Positions 21,265 through 32,219 of a stretch of 64,000 bases of DNA are shown piece by piece. The DNA is taken from the NCBI GenBank assembly GCA_947311845.1, contig CAMZMU010000027.1, positions 47,370,758 to 47,434,757 on the forward strand, in the 5' to 3' direction. The notes under the pieces are model-generated. The model was not told where the DNA came from and did no database searches. It saw nothing but the letters and a program-made list of their open reading frames with translations. The translations under genes were made by a program, and so were the position numbers. The stretch comes from Poa pratensis (lineage: Eukaryota; Streptophyta; Magnoliopsida; Poales; Poaceae). Position 1 is the first letter of the stretch; the number at the start of each line of letters is the position of its first letter.

Positions 21265-22915
21265 CACGAGCAAGGATGCATGCACTTGAGGATAAACCTG
21301 ACTAGTGGGGCCAGAGCGAGTAACACAAAAATCTCGGCTAGATACAAACGCCCGGGGGCTGCCGTGCCGAACTGCTCACTGCTTCGGTCACTCTGCAGTG
21401 CAGAGTCTGCACTCTACACTGGTGTTAGTGCTTACGCCTCCTACTCTCTGGACAAATAGCCCATCAAGTAACACTACCAGGCAACCAGTGGAAGATAGAA
21501 AAAAGAAGGAAGAAATCCGTGCTTCTTCTCTGAACGGATGACCATTCCAACAGTTCAGAGTTGGATTATTCGACGGCGTCGGTAGCGCAAAACACCACAG
21601 CAGGCAAGCGTCTGATCTGATCTAACAAACAGGATACGCAGGAAGTTTCGTAATTGAGCTCATGCGTTTTACAGACAGTGGACTTCTTCTCTGTGCATGT
21701 TGTATGGTGTTGTTTGCCCTCCTTGGTCGTTCAGTCAATCTAAGATAACCACGAGGTCGCATTTTGGACCTTTGGGTGCAAGACACAAGATATGCATGCG
21801 TTTCTCCACTCCATGGTGTTCACCAAACGAAACATATGCTTGCAATGAGTTTTTGTTTTACTTTACGGTTGACGAGTAATGTCACCACAGCTTACAATAG
21901 ATGGACTGAATTTAGAGAGCGCCACATGGTCGCCGACGGCACGTTTTATTTGCCAAGTCAGAACACGTGAGACGACGGACTTATCAGGCCGAGCAACTCA
22001 AAAGCTCTGCGGAATGGTTCAGCGTTCCCGCCTAACATGCCATAAAAATAAGTTGTGCGGCGGATCTGCAAAATAATGTAGCCACAGGCTGGAGGAGATC
22101 GAAGCGAACGTGCAGCTGCCTATAGAGCAGAAGAAGAGGAGGAGATCGAGTGACAGGAAACCATCTTGATCGATCGTAGCGACCTAACATGCATGTTTCC
22201 TGTTAGATCGATCGGCTGAACTGAATGAATCACGCGCGGTGACGCCGCTCGCTCCAGTGACAGGCGCAGGTTGCTCTCATGCAGATAGCTCAGCGCCTAA
22301 CTCTCAACTGTCAAGCTGCCAATCTGCCATGTGTGAATGTGTGATGCAAATGACGCTCACACATCTGCACATGATTTGGGGATCGCCTCCTCCTTTTTGT
22401 GGATCGGCTAAGCTAATTCCACGTTTGTTATCCGTATCTGTGCCTTGCCTAGATCTCTGTCACTGCAAATTGCTGTTCTGCTGCCCACGAGTAGACAGTT
22501 TGGCCACATTTCAACCAATGATTGAGTTGTTTCCTCTACTGATTGACGAATTACAAGTCAGTGGTGAAAGTAGTACAGTAAAAAGTATGATGAAATCATC
22601 TCCCATGGTATGATGAATTACATGTCAGATTCTTGAACAGCCACTTCCGCCCGTCCAAAAGCGATGATCAATGCAAAAAAGGCCCTGAGTTGACCATTGA
22701 TAAAAGACTACTCAAATATGCAAAGTAGCTGCATAATGCTACTAATTAAATCACATCAGCTATCCGCCTCTCACCTATAAAAATCAAATACGCCCAATTG
22801 CATCATATCGGCTTCGAAATGACGCCTCGCTGATGCAGTCATGCACCGTATGTCCGTATGACCAAACTGTATAATAATGAGGAAAATTATAGCACGTGGG
22901 ACTGTGATTAGTAGG
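21265..22915. other. intergenic DNA, 3' side of kinase gene 3
   Basis: No frame with recognisable content and no clear TE boundary was found. Composition is balanced. The last ~300 bp probably includes the 3' untranslated region of kinase gene 3. Confidence 0.4.
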
Positions 22916-24277
22916 TCAATACATTTGTAAAGGAATAGTACACACACGGCAAGGATCAGCTAATGTATCAGCCGATTGGTAGCAGACAGGCAAAGTTTGA
23001 GCAAAAAATAATTTCATTACTCTGAATCTGTTACATTCACGATCAAATGACATAGTTTTGTCCCCGTCAGAATCAAACGGCTGCGGAAACTGATCTCTAC
23101 AACTGCCTAAAAGCACAGGAGACAAGTAACTGTCTTGCCAAATGGAGGCGCCGGCCATGACTGCGGCTGCATGGCGCGGGATGCCGTAACTGACATCAGC
23201 GGCAATGGTGAACAGCTCACACTCTGCATCTGATGCTTCTTCGGTGCAAACGAAGTGACCCGCATCGGCCGGCGGCGAGTCGGGGACCCCGGAGACCTCG
23301 CCGTGCACGTGGATCCAGCCTTCGACCGAATCCCAATCTGGCAAAGACGAGGTGGCGCACGCCAATGCCCCGATCCTTTCGGCCGGGGTCGTCGTTGACA
23401 TCTCGTCCGCCTCGTCGTCGGTGTCGGAGTCCCAGAATGCGTCGTGCAGTGTGCTCTTGGGAGACGTCCATTCTTGCTTCAGCGGCTCGCGGGCGGCGGC
23501 GGAAGCAACGAAGGGGTGATCCAAGAGCTGCGCTGCCGTGGCTCGGTCGCCGGGAAGTCTCCTGAAGCACCGGTCCAAGAAGTCCTTGGCCTCAGCCGAC
23601 AGCCATGCCGGCACGTCCGGCACCGCGGCTGTGTACCCGATCCGGTGGATGGCGGCAAGAAGATCGTTCATGTCGCTCCACGGCGCGCGTCCGGAGGCCA
23701 TCTCGACGACGGTGCAGCCGAGCGCCCATACGTCGGACGCCGGCCCCTGCTCCTCGCCGCGCGCTACCTCGGGCGCCATGAACGCCGGCGTGCCGCCGAT
23801 CGGGAGCGCAGAGTCGACCGCCCGCGCGCAGCCGAAGTCGGTGAGCCTGGCGTGGCCGTCGGCGCCGATGACCACGTTCCTCGCCTTGACGTCCCCGTGC
23901 ACCAGCGACCTCGCGTGGAGGTACGCCAGCGCACTCGCTTCGTCTCCGGCGTAGCACTGGATGGCGGACTCCGGGAGGCAGCCGCCGTTTCTGATGGCCT
24001 CGTCTGCGAGCGAGCCGCCGGGCGCGAACTCGAGGAAGAGCTGGTACTCGCCGTGTGCCACGGCGCGGGAGCCGAAGCAGGGGATGATGTGCGGCGAGCG
24101 GAGCCCGGTCAGAACAGTTCCCTCGCGCTGCAGCTGCGCCGCGCCGTTCGCCGGGGCGGATTTGACGGCTAGGAGCTTGCCCGAGGCATCGTCGGACGCG
24201 AGCCACACGACGGCGCCTGACGCGCCGCGGCCGAGCGTGCGGATCCGCCTGAGTTGCTTCGCCATGGGGATGTCCAT
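22916..24277 (-). CDS. MAPKKK17/18-like serine/threonine protein kinase (kinase gene 3)
   Basis: Single-exon frame of 453 residues. The start is the ATG at 24277 (MDIPMAKQLRRIRTLG); a second in-frame ATG lies four codons on at 24265, and the upstream extension to 24520 crosses the TATA box. Kinase domain, residues ~9-255: GRGASGAVV (16-24), Lys39, helix-C Glu52, HGDVKARN (127-134), DFG (147-149), then TPAFMAPEVARGEEQGP. All catalytic residues are present, with HGD in place of HRD as in both paralogues. The tail has SPKSTLHDAFWDSDTDDE and PDWDSVEGWIHV, matching the other copies, then diverges. Predicted role: MAP3K acting on MAP2Ks in stress signalling (family knowledge). Together with genes 1 and 2 it forms a local same-strand cluster. 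Confidence 0.9.
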   Translation of the reverse strand: MDIPMAKQLRRIRTLGRGASGAVVWLASDDASGKLLAVKSAPANGAAQLQREGTVLTGLRSPHIIPCFGSRAVAHGEYQLFLEFAPGGSLADEAIRNGGCLPESAIQCYAGDEASALAYLHARSLVHGDVKARNVVIGADGHARLTDFGCARAVDSALPIGGTPAFMAPEVARGEEQGPASDVWALGCTVVEMASGRAPWSDMNDLLAAIHRIGYTAAVPDVPAWLSAEAKDFLDRCFRRLPGDRATAAQLLDHPFVASAAAREPLKQEWTSPKSTLHDAFWDSDTDDEADEMSTTTPAERIGALACATSSLPDWDSVEGWIHVHGEVSGVPDSPPADAGHFVCTEEASDAECELFTIAADVSYGIPRHAAAVMAGASIWQDSYLSPVLLGSCRDQFPQPFDSDGDKTMSFDRECNRFRVMKLFFAQTLPVCYQSADTLADPCRVCTIPLQMY

Positions 24278-24362
24278 TGTCACTTTGTCAGGTCTCGGGT
24301 TGAGGGTGAGCTCAATTGTGGAGGAAGACGGATGTGGGGATGGATGAACGGAGGTCGCGCGC

Positions 24363-24368
24363 TTTATA
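24363..24368 (-). promoter_or_regulatory. TATA box of kinase gene 3
   Basis: TATAAA on the minus strand, about 86 bp upstream of the ATG at 24277. A GC-rich flank surrounds it. Confidence 0.7.
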
Positions 24369-24432
24369 TGGGTGGGTGGAGCGAGCGGCGTGCGACGAGG
24401 AAGAGACCACCTTGTTGGATGGGTGCGCGGAA

Positions 24433-24438
24433 CACGTG
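24433..24438 (-). promoter_or_regulatory. G-box core upstream of kinase gene 3
   Basis: CACGTG within AACACGTGCG, about 65 bp upstream of the TATA box. It parallels the element in kinase gene 1. Its function is inferred only from the core motif. Confidence 0.5.
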
Positions 24439-24520
24439 CGGAAATCAGCGAGTCGGAGGCTCGATTGAGTTTTCCTGTGCGCGGCTGCTCCTGCCGTCGA
24501 AGAAAGCCTCGTGCCGTCAT

Positions 24521-26622
24521 GTGACGACCTTGCCCTCTGCTTTGGCCCTGGCTGGCTGCAAAGGAAGGTGTGACGAATGTGATGATTCTGGTCGCAGTTT
24601 TTGCCCTTTCTTTCCCGTCGTTTTTATGCTGCCTTTTCGCTTGACCGATCCGGCCGTCAGGGCTAGATGCATCAGAGCCTGAACTGGGACGTCATGTCAT
24701 ACATCATGATCAAACTAAGGTCGGGCGAACTATTAATGTTGGATAAAAAAAAAGTCAAACTAGACTAGACACATAAATATATTTTATATAATCCTAAACA
24801 TAATCCGTTATTACAATGACAATAGAGACATATTTAAAAAGATATGATCCTGAAAACACACCGATAAGAAAAACGATTTTTAAACTGACCAGCTAGGGAT
24901 TTGAGGAAAAGAAGAGTGACAAAATTCATGCTATTAAATCCCTAATTAAGAATTTGGGAAACAAAGAAAATATCGCATTGTAGCCAAGGGAAGACACATG
25001 ATCTTTTAAACTGACTAGCAAAACTAACTAAAACATGAAGCACTCAAGGATTGTGTCTTCTTAGTCTATTTCTATTCGTTTTCTTCTAACTAAGCTCTCC
25101 TTGATCGATGCATGGTTGACTGGCCAGCGTGCTAGTGGAATGTCCACGATTTAGAATATGTTGTCTAGAATCAAGGTCCGGCGGCCTCCCGATCTCATCC
25201 AGAGGGGAGCTCGGACACTGCTGCTGCCGCCCCGCCCTGAAATTGCCCGCTCTATCGGTTCGCCCCCGGAAAGAAGCCTTGCCGATGTGATCAATATTAG
25301 AGTGACCAGTAATTTCGGCTAGGATAAAGAACAGTAATTCCGGTTTCTGCATGTTCTCCATAGTCCATTATCGAAAAAATAGTCCATATTCGATGCACCG
25401 TATCGTTCTCTATTACACTATACATTCATTTTCCTTTCTGTGCTTCACGGTAACGTCCTAGTCTTGTCTTGGACACTTCTCACGTTAAGCTTCTTATTTC
25501 AACGTGGAGATGCTTCCGAAGAGGATCTGCGGTGAGGGCAAAGACATGCCAGTCGGACCAGTCCAACCATCCTCTCATCCATCGCCATTTCCAAGAGTTC
25601 ATATGCACCTCAGCATAATATTCGGCCATTTCTACGGGATTTAAGCCTAGCTGATCTTTCGACATCCATGTGAGTGAGTTTGGCTGAATCTGATAAGAGG
25701 ATTAACTCGTTGTTCTGGTGTCACGTGGTTTGTTTAGGTAGTCACTTGCATGCCCGACAGTGATACAACTTGAGTGTGGGATGCCGTACTTGACCGGTTT
25801 CTGATATGGTTGATCATGAGTTGGGATCTTTTCCATGATTTCGGATTAATGACGTGCCATGGCCATGTTATAGGGATAGGAGTTATCAAAGCCTGCCGGT
25901 TTCTTCACGCATGGTTTGTGTTATGTTGGTTAGATTTTTCAGCTATTATTTCTTTATAGACTTGCTCAAACAAATGTGCACGCCTCCGTTCCTTGTTCAT
26001 GGACATATCGATTGGATTATAATGGGATTAGCCCAGCTTATTTAATCTACGAAATATGAAACCTCAAAGACTTACTCAGAATAGGTGCAAGTGGGATAAG
26101 ATTAGTTCAACATTTCTAGTTGCGAGAGAGTGAAAACAGCTTACAATTATAGCTCTTTTCCCACTAGTAAGTGAGTGAGAATATGAGGAGTTAACGTGCA
26201 CTCCTCCTGCGCCACCCGTCGCGGCGGGTCGCATGAATCGAGTTTGAGTTAGATCCTGTTTTGGTAGAATGATAATCTTTTGCATGAGACATCGCCTGCG
26301 TATGTACGTGTCATGTTGCATATGCTTGTGATGTGTGCACTTCCACTTCATGGCTTTTGTGCACTTATCTGACTCTTCTAATATGTGGCGGACACTTATC
26401 CAAAAATTGTATTGTGTGACTCTTGTCGTTCTGTAAATGTAAGAGGATATAATGGATAAACAAAATGAGCAAAAAAAGACAACTCACCTTTTGTCGGTAC
26501 ATAATGCATCATGTTCTTTTGCTGTGTTGTTTCCTGCTTTCTCCATCGCGGTTTCCGCGTACATGAACAACCTGGTGAGGTTTTCTTCTAAATCCCGGTT
26601 GTTGAGATCATGCACTGATCCC
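24521..26622. other. intergenic DNA upstream of kinase gene 3, no gene
   Basis: Mostly AT-rich with no recognisable coding content. 25086-25361 and 25480-25665 hold short minus-strand frames without domain signs. No clean transposon ends were located. Confidence 0.4.
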
Positions 26623-26824
26623 AGTGGCGGACCTTACCGGAGGCCAAAAGGGCCATGCCACCACCCAGCTCAATTACAATTTGCACATTACTACTTAGTA
26701 TTTACAATTTTTGACAATACAAAATGCAAAATAAGTCAATCCCCCCCCCCCCCCCCCCCCCCCCCCCCACATGTCATGAAATGACATTGAGCCCTTCCTA
26801 CAATGTTGGTCAAGGTCCGCCACT
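26623..26824. mobile_element. short TIR element with a C28 homopolymer
   Basis: Perfect 13 bp terminal inverted repeats, AGTGGCGGACCTT (26623-26635) and AAGGTCCGCCACT (26812-26824), bound a 202 bp unit. The left terminus resembles the CAGTGGCGGA ends of some plant hAT-type elements, but no 8 bp duplication is evident, so the class is uncertain. An uninterrupted run of 28 cytosines occupies 26741-26768. Confidence 0.5.
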
Positions 26825-27047
26825 ATCGGGGCCAATAAGATTTTCGGGGAGGGTCTCGGCCTGCTCGCTTTTGTTCGACTCCAGCTGCGCCGACTGTACG
26901 ACTGCAGTTGAGACGACTCTGACTTAGGCTACGACTACATCGCGATGGCCGTTCTCCTTTTATGCACTAGTTATTTATCCATAGCGCTAGATATTGCTAG
27001 TCTGTCGTTAGTTTTACTAGTGCCTATATAATGATTTTACCAACAAA

Positions 27048-27457
27048 GAGCATCTCTAGTCACAACCCCCATATTCGGCCCCCAAACTGTCCGCGGACGC
27101 GTCCACGGACAGTGACCGGACAACCCCTAAAAGTGGACTCATCCAACCATATACCCTAACTCTCCCCAAATTGTGGGGCCATTTGCATGTGATTGGTTGA
27201 GAAAGAGGGAGAAAAGAAAAAGAAAGAGAAACCCTCCCCAAACTGGTCAGTGTCCTACGTGGTGGCTGTCCGGGCGCGTCCGGCAGCCTCCAAACCCTCC
27301 CCAAATATGGGGTGAGTTTGGGGGCTGCCGGACAGCCCGGACGTATGAGAAGAGTTTGGAGACCTTGGTTGGATGCACAATTTTACTCTCTGGATGCCCG
27401 TCCGGACGCCCATCCGAACCTTTGGGGAGGCTTTGGCAACCGTGACCGGAGATGCTC
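27048..27457. mobile_element. PIF/Harbinger-like MITE, 0.4 kb
   Basis: Ends GAGCATCTCTAGTCAC and GTGACCGGAGATGCTC are inverted repeats of the Harbinger type, and GTGAC/GTCAC continues the pairing. Subterminal regions repeat CCAAACTG/TTTGGGG-type motifs in inverse. The expected TAA flank is not intact (AAA at left, TAG at right). It ends 30 bp before the start of copy B. Confidence 0.65.
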
Positions 27458-27686
27458 TAGCTTTATTTGAAACACGGCTCATGCATCTCAAATAACTAGC
27501 CGCTGTCATACGCATCTCGTCTCCTCGCCACCGATGGCACTTGGCGCGTGCATGCCGCTGTTAAGGTTATTTTTGCGCGGGAATCTCCAAGTTCTATTTT
27601 TGTGGCGGTGCAGCAGTGCGATATGCGCTCTGTTTCAACGGGTTTTTTCTTCAGAATCTTGAGAACGAGGAACACGAGATATGTTA

Positions 27687-27809
27687 CTCCCTCCGTTTCA
27701 AAATAGATGACTTCAATTTGTACAAAAGTGAATGTATCTATACACGTAACATGTCTAGATACATCAATTTTTGGACAAATGGAAGTCATCTATTTTGGGA
27801 CGGAGGGAG
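27687..27809. mobile_element. Stowaway MITE, 123 bp
   Basis: CTCCCTCCGTTTCAAAATAG at the left and CTATTTTGGGACGGAGGGAG at the right are terminal inverted repeats flanked by TA. Copy A reads GATATGTTAGTACCTCCGG at the same point without the element, which shows the insertion directly. The inner arms also pair, giving a long hairpin. Confidence 0.9.
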
Positions 27810-27967
27810 TACTACCTCCGGTTGAGGACTAGAAAAATGGATTACTTTGCTCGTGTTTCTCGCGTGATTAAATTGCATGCGCGAGTACCAGTGCAGATCC
27901 AAAATAGTGCTTACATGTGAAGCATGAGTATGTTACGATCAGTCAGCAACAAAGTAACAACGATATA

Positions 27968-28090
27968 CTCCCTCCGTTCCAATTTAATTGACTTGCTATT
28001 CACCAAATGTGGATGTATCTAAACATGTTACATGTATAGTTACATCCACATGTGGTGAATAACAAGTCAATTAAAATGGAACAGAGGGAG
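27968..28090. mobile_element. Stowaway MITE, 123 bp (second family)
   Basis: Ends CTCCCTCCGTTCCAATTTAA and TTAAAATGGAACAGAGGGAG with TA flanks. The interior is almost a perfect hairpin (GTGGATGTA...TACATCCAC arms). The empty site in copy A is not clean because the local sequence differs. Confidence 0.88.
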
Positions 28091-29591
28091 TACTTGTCAG
28101 AGTAATCTGAGGTTTGCTTCACCAAACCCACCGTAGACGAGGTAGGTACTCCTACTTGACTTCTGCTAGTCTAACCGTAAACTATGCACCAACAATATCC
28201 TGAGAAATTCAGCCGAAGACTGACTGAGAAGAAATCAAAATTCGGATGTGAAATCAGGATAAAGTTCAGAACAGAGAAGTACCTTTCGTTCAATGGGACC
28301 GATCGATCATTCCTCCGAGAGTTGGCGCTGTCGTTCATCCACTACATGTCTGCTCCAGCCAATGTGCCAGTGGTAGTTTGAACTTTGAAGCTGTGTTACA
28401 CATATCGCAGCAGTGCGTTCAACCGCTGTCACCTATGCTAGCAGTAGTTTCAGGCTGTGCAAATTGCTAGTTATGCACTCGACCACTGTCTTCGCCTCCT
28501 CCTACTGCCAGCACTAGTTCACTTGATGCTGTGCAAATTGCTAGTAATGCACTCGACCACTGTCTCCTGGTGATAGATCTAGCCTGTGCAAACACTGTTA
28601 CATCTATCTCCATATCTTATCCTCCTGGCTAGTATCTCTCGGGTGGCTCGGGTTTAATCGTGCGGAACCAGTGTCTGGCGATGCTTTCGTTGTCTCCCGA
28701 CCGAAAAGGAAACCACAGCTGGTGAATGAATGCCAGCATTTCTTGCGGCGCCCCCGATCGACAAGGACCAGCCCGAGCAGCAACATGCCTGCAATTGGGA
28801 TATGCGTCAGAGATACATCGTCACATCGCTTCTATTCCGCGGCGAGCATGAAGATTCTTGGAGCTTCACGATGCCGGCGGCTTGTCGGTCCTTTTCTCGG
28901 CGTGCCCTCTTGCTCCACGTCCACACGACGGGGCACGTCGGACGTACACGCACACCGGGCCGTCGTCGTCGTCGTCGTTGCGTCCCAGCACGGAGCAATC
29001 TGGCCAACTGGCAAGTGGATCCGATTCATCCACTCCGTCGCAAAGCGGCAGGGAACACGTACGACATGGTCACGACGCGCAGGAGCTCGATCGAGGAGGA
29101 TGCCGTCGCCGGTCGGAATCGAATCGAATCGGGCGCAATTCGGCTGCCGCTCGCGCCGGTCGGTCTGGCCCCAGACCGCAAATGCCCGTGGTACGGTGTC
29201 GCATGCCATGCCTGCACGTTGCGAACGCCTCAGATCTAGATATCTGGTGTCGCATGCCATGCCTGTCGCCGAAGATGCCGAGGACGTAGTAGGCACGCCG
29301 CACGCCTCACGTTGCTGCGCCGAACTTGATGCTCCGTTCAAGACTTCAAGTTCAACGGCCCAAGTCAACACCCGCACAGAATGCAGGCAATTCCGCAAGT
29401 CAAAGTGTTCGGTAAGGACTATGCTTACAAAATCTTCAGAAGTTTAGTAGCCGCCACCCTATGATTATATCAAAAAACTTCCATTGGCCATTAGTTAAAC
29501 AATTTGCCGGTTGGGACTATATGCTTACCGTATAGGCATTTTCCTACTTGGTCAAGGGGCACCCTTTAGAAGAAACAAGAAGAAGAGTTTG

Positions 29592-30905
29592 AAATGCAGA
29601 TTTGTGGCACCCGAGCACCAATGTGGTCCAGTGGATTTTTTTTGAAATTTTCGAAATTGATTTTGAAAAAATTCAGTTGTTTTTTGTTGGGCGCATAGTC
29701 TGTACACACGTGTGTTTTCTACGTATATGCCAATTTTCGGTGGAAAAATAATATTCCAAGCTATATAAAAATAACAAAATATAACAAATTCTCTTTTTTA
29801 TGTACTCCCAAATAATTAGTATTTTTGGCAAAATTTCTGGAGTACGTACATAATGCGTATTTACTTGTATACAAATATGTTTTTGAGACCTGGAAGTTTT
29901 TTCAGGAAAACAAAACCTAGAAGTAGATTTTGCCTTCTGCTTCGGTACATCCCCCCTCTTCAAACTCAAACACGACAACGGCTATGATTGCTTCGAACCT
30001 CTTCATAACGAAAGGCATGATGGTATTTACGTGATTAATTAAAGAATAATTAAATTGTATTAAGCCCTGAGAAACCCATCTGGCCAATTGGATATGTACA
30101 TATGCGTACTAAACCCGTATGTCAGCGGAGCTGCGCCGGCCACCGGCAGCACTGGCTGGCTTCGTCAGCCTATACTACTGCTACTCCACGGCCTAAAATT
30201 CCCAGAGGTTGGCCGTGTGCTGCTAGTGGCATCGGCAAGGCGACCGCGGCGGAGTTCGTTCGGAACGGAGACAAGGTCATCCTCACCGACATCCAGGACG
30301 ACCTCGGCCGTATCGTCGCCGCTGAGCTCAGGCCAGACGGCGCGTACGCCCGCTGCGATGTCACCGACGAGGCGCAGATAATTCCAGCCGTGACCCTTCG
30401 CAGCAAGCTCGACGTTGTGTACAAGCATGCATGTGTCACGCTCACGGGGATAATGGCCGTGGACTCCATCGCTTCCCTCGACCTCTCCGACTATGACCGC
30501 ACCATGGCGGCCAACAAATGGTCCGCCGTCGCCGGGATCGAGCACACGGCACACGCCATGGTACGCCGGGATCATCTGCACGGAGAGCACACGGGGGTGA
30601 TCAGCGGCGTCATCGCGGGGGTTGATCGGCGGCGTCATGGTACAGGGCCAGACCAGCTTCATCTTCTGCACGACGATCGCCGGGGTGATCGTGGGTGGCG
30701 AGCAGGACGTGGGCATACGCTGGGTATACAAGGTTGGATCTTGGGCTTCGGTGGGCCATAAATCCAATTAATTTAATTATCTAATTAAGGGAAAAAACTT
30801 TTGAGTTTGGGGGAGGGGGATGTACCGAAGCAAGCCCCGTAGATTTTTCAAAAACAAAAACTAAGTACGGGGTGTACTGTGCTTGGGTGCCACAGCCACT
30901 TTTCA
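29592..30905 (+). mobile_element. Mutator-like (Pack-MULE type) element carrying a dehydrogenase gene fragment
   Basis: This 1314 bp block is absent from copy A. It is flanked by 9 bp duplications with one mismatch, AAGAGTTTG (29583-29591) and AAGAATTTG (30906-30914); copy A has the single site AAGAATTCG at 17647-17655. A 9 bp duplication is the MULE signature. The ends are inverted repeats: TGTGGCACCCGAGCAC near the left end and GTGCTTGGGTGCCACA near the right. Further in, CTTCGGTACATCCCCCCTC (29939 onward) has its reverse complement at about 30810-30835, so the long terminal repeats differ by an insertion of about 280 bp in the left arm. Between the arms lies a short-chain dehydrogenase gene piece and no transposase. 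That is the definition of a Pack-MULE. Confidence 0.7.
30216..30750 (+). pseudogene. short-chain dehydrogenase/reductase fragment inside the MULE-like element
   Basis: The plus strand reads ASGIGKATAAEFV, then VILTDIQDDLG, then ARCDVTDE. These are the glycine motif, the adenine-binding acidic residue and the conserved D-V element of an NAD(P)-dependent SDR Rossmann fold. After a short gap LDVVYKHACVT replaces the usual LDVVxNNAGVT, followed by DSIASLDLSDYDR and SAVAGIEHTAHAM. The sequence then drifts out of frame; a piece reading IICTESTRG in another frame corresponds to the strand before the catalytic serine. The catalytic Tyr-Lys region is missing. The best family match from memory is plant SDR110C-type enzymes such as momilactone A synthase-like proteins. 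No function is expected. Confidence 0.75.
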
Positions 30906-32219
30906 AAGAATTTGCCGAAACTATTTTACAGCAATTCTGAAGTAGAAGAAAGAACCTATGATTTACTTTCCCCATTTTTGTGTGATGTGCCCACTAAACA
31001 TGGATGTGTGGTTGTTGACGAACATCACACGAGATAGGAGATGATGCATGTCTCGGATTTTATTATGAAACGAGACGCCGTGATTTGATTTCAATCAAGC
31101 AGATAAATCAAACAAGTGATGGATTATGGCTCACAGATTCTCTGAACCATGCCATGTTGGACGCCGGCTGGGACCTCGATCCAAGTAGGCAAGTGGTATG
31201 CTAGGATAGTGTCACAGTTAAACAAGCCCATCTATGTTCATTGACAGTGTACCCACCATCGTTATCTGCAGGCTGCGGCTGTAAAGAGACCTGCATTCGG
31301 TGGATAAACTTCGACAATAGTGTTTTCTTTCGCATATTAATTCAGTGTACTGACGTTTATCGCACGAGAAGCAAGCGTTGGACGCTGACAGAAGATCAGA
31401 CAGCGGCCGTGATTCCCATTCAGTATGAGTAGAAGGCCCAATTGTGTATTTACATTTCAGTAATTATTTATCGTGGAGTGAAGATTGACTGAGTCTGGTT
31501 CAGTCAAACTTTCCCAAATAAAACAAGGTCCACGATCCCGTTTTTGTTTTCAATTTGAATAAATAATCGCGAGTTACCAGTTTGTTATCTAGCCTGAAGA
31601 AATGATTGATTATGTTGATCCCTGATAAAGGCAACTTGAACACTTCGCTTTTTCCGCATGTCGAAAGGCAAGCGCACACTCTTTGACAAGTTCCAGTACT
31701 GATTTTTTTTTCTGATTTCAGCAAGACTCTAAGATGGCCTTGAACTTCCTAATCCTTTTTTTTAACTTCCTAATCCTTAGCGAGGCGTTGACACTGCCGA
31801 CGGGCAGGACTTTAGTGGCTGTAGTGGAGTTAACTTCGAAAAAAAAGCAAGATAGCCAAAAAGATAACATTGACATAGTTAACCACTAAATGAAATACTA
31901 AGAGCATCTCTAACAGAGCCCTCAAACCGCGCGGAACCGTAAAATAACTGCCAAAGATGGTTCGGAAACCTTAAAAACGACGATAGCAGTGCCCTCAAAT
32001 TTCGCGAACCCGTAAAACTTTTTGAGGGCGCCCGGCAATTCGCCCCTCCAACCTGGGAAAGTCGCGTTTTGGCGGCCGAACCGAAGGGCAAACCCTATCC
32101 CGTTCATTGCGTTGGCGGGAGTGAAACTTCAGCCCGCGCAATTCCCTCCTTCCACCGCCGCCGCCGATTCTTCTTCTTCCCCTGCTCCGGCGTCCCAAGA
32201 CCGCCGTTGTCGTGCCGCC

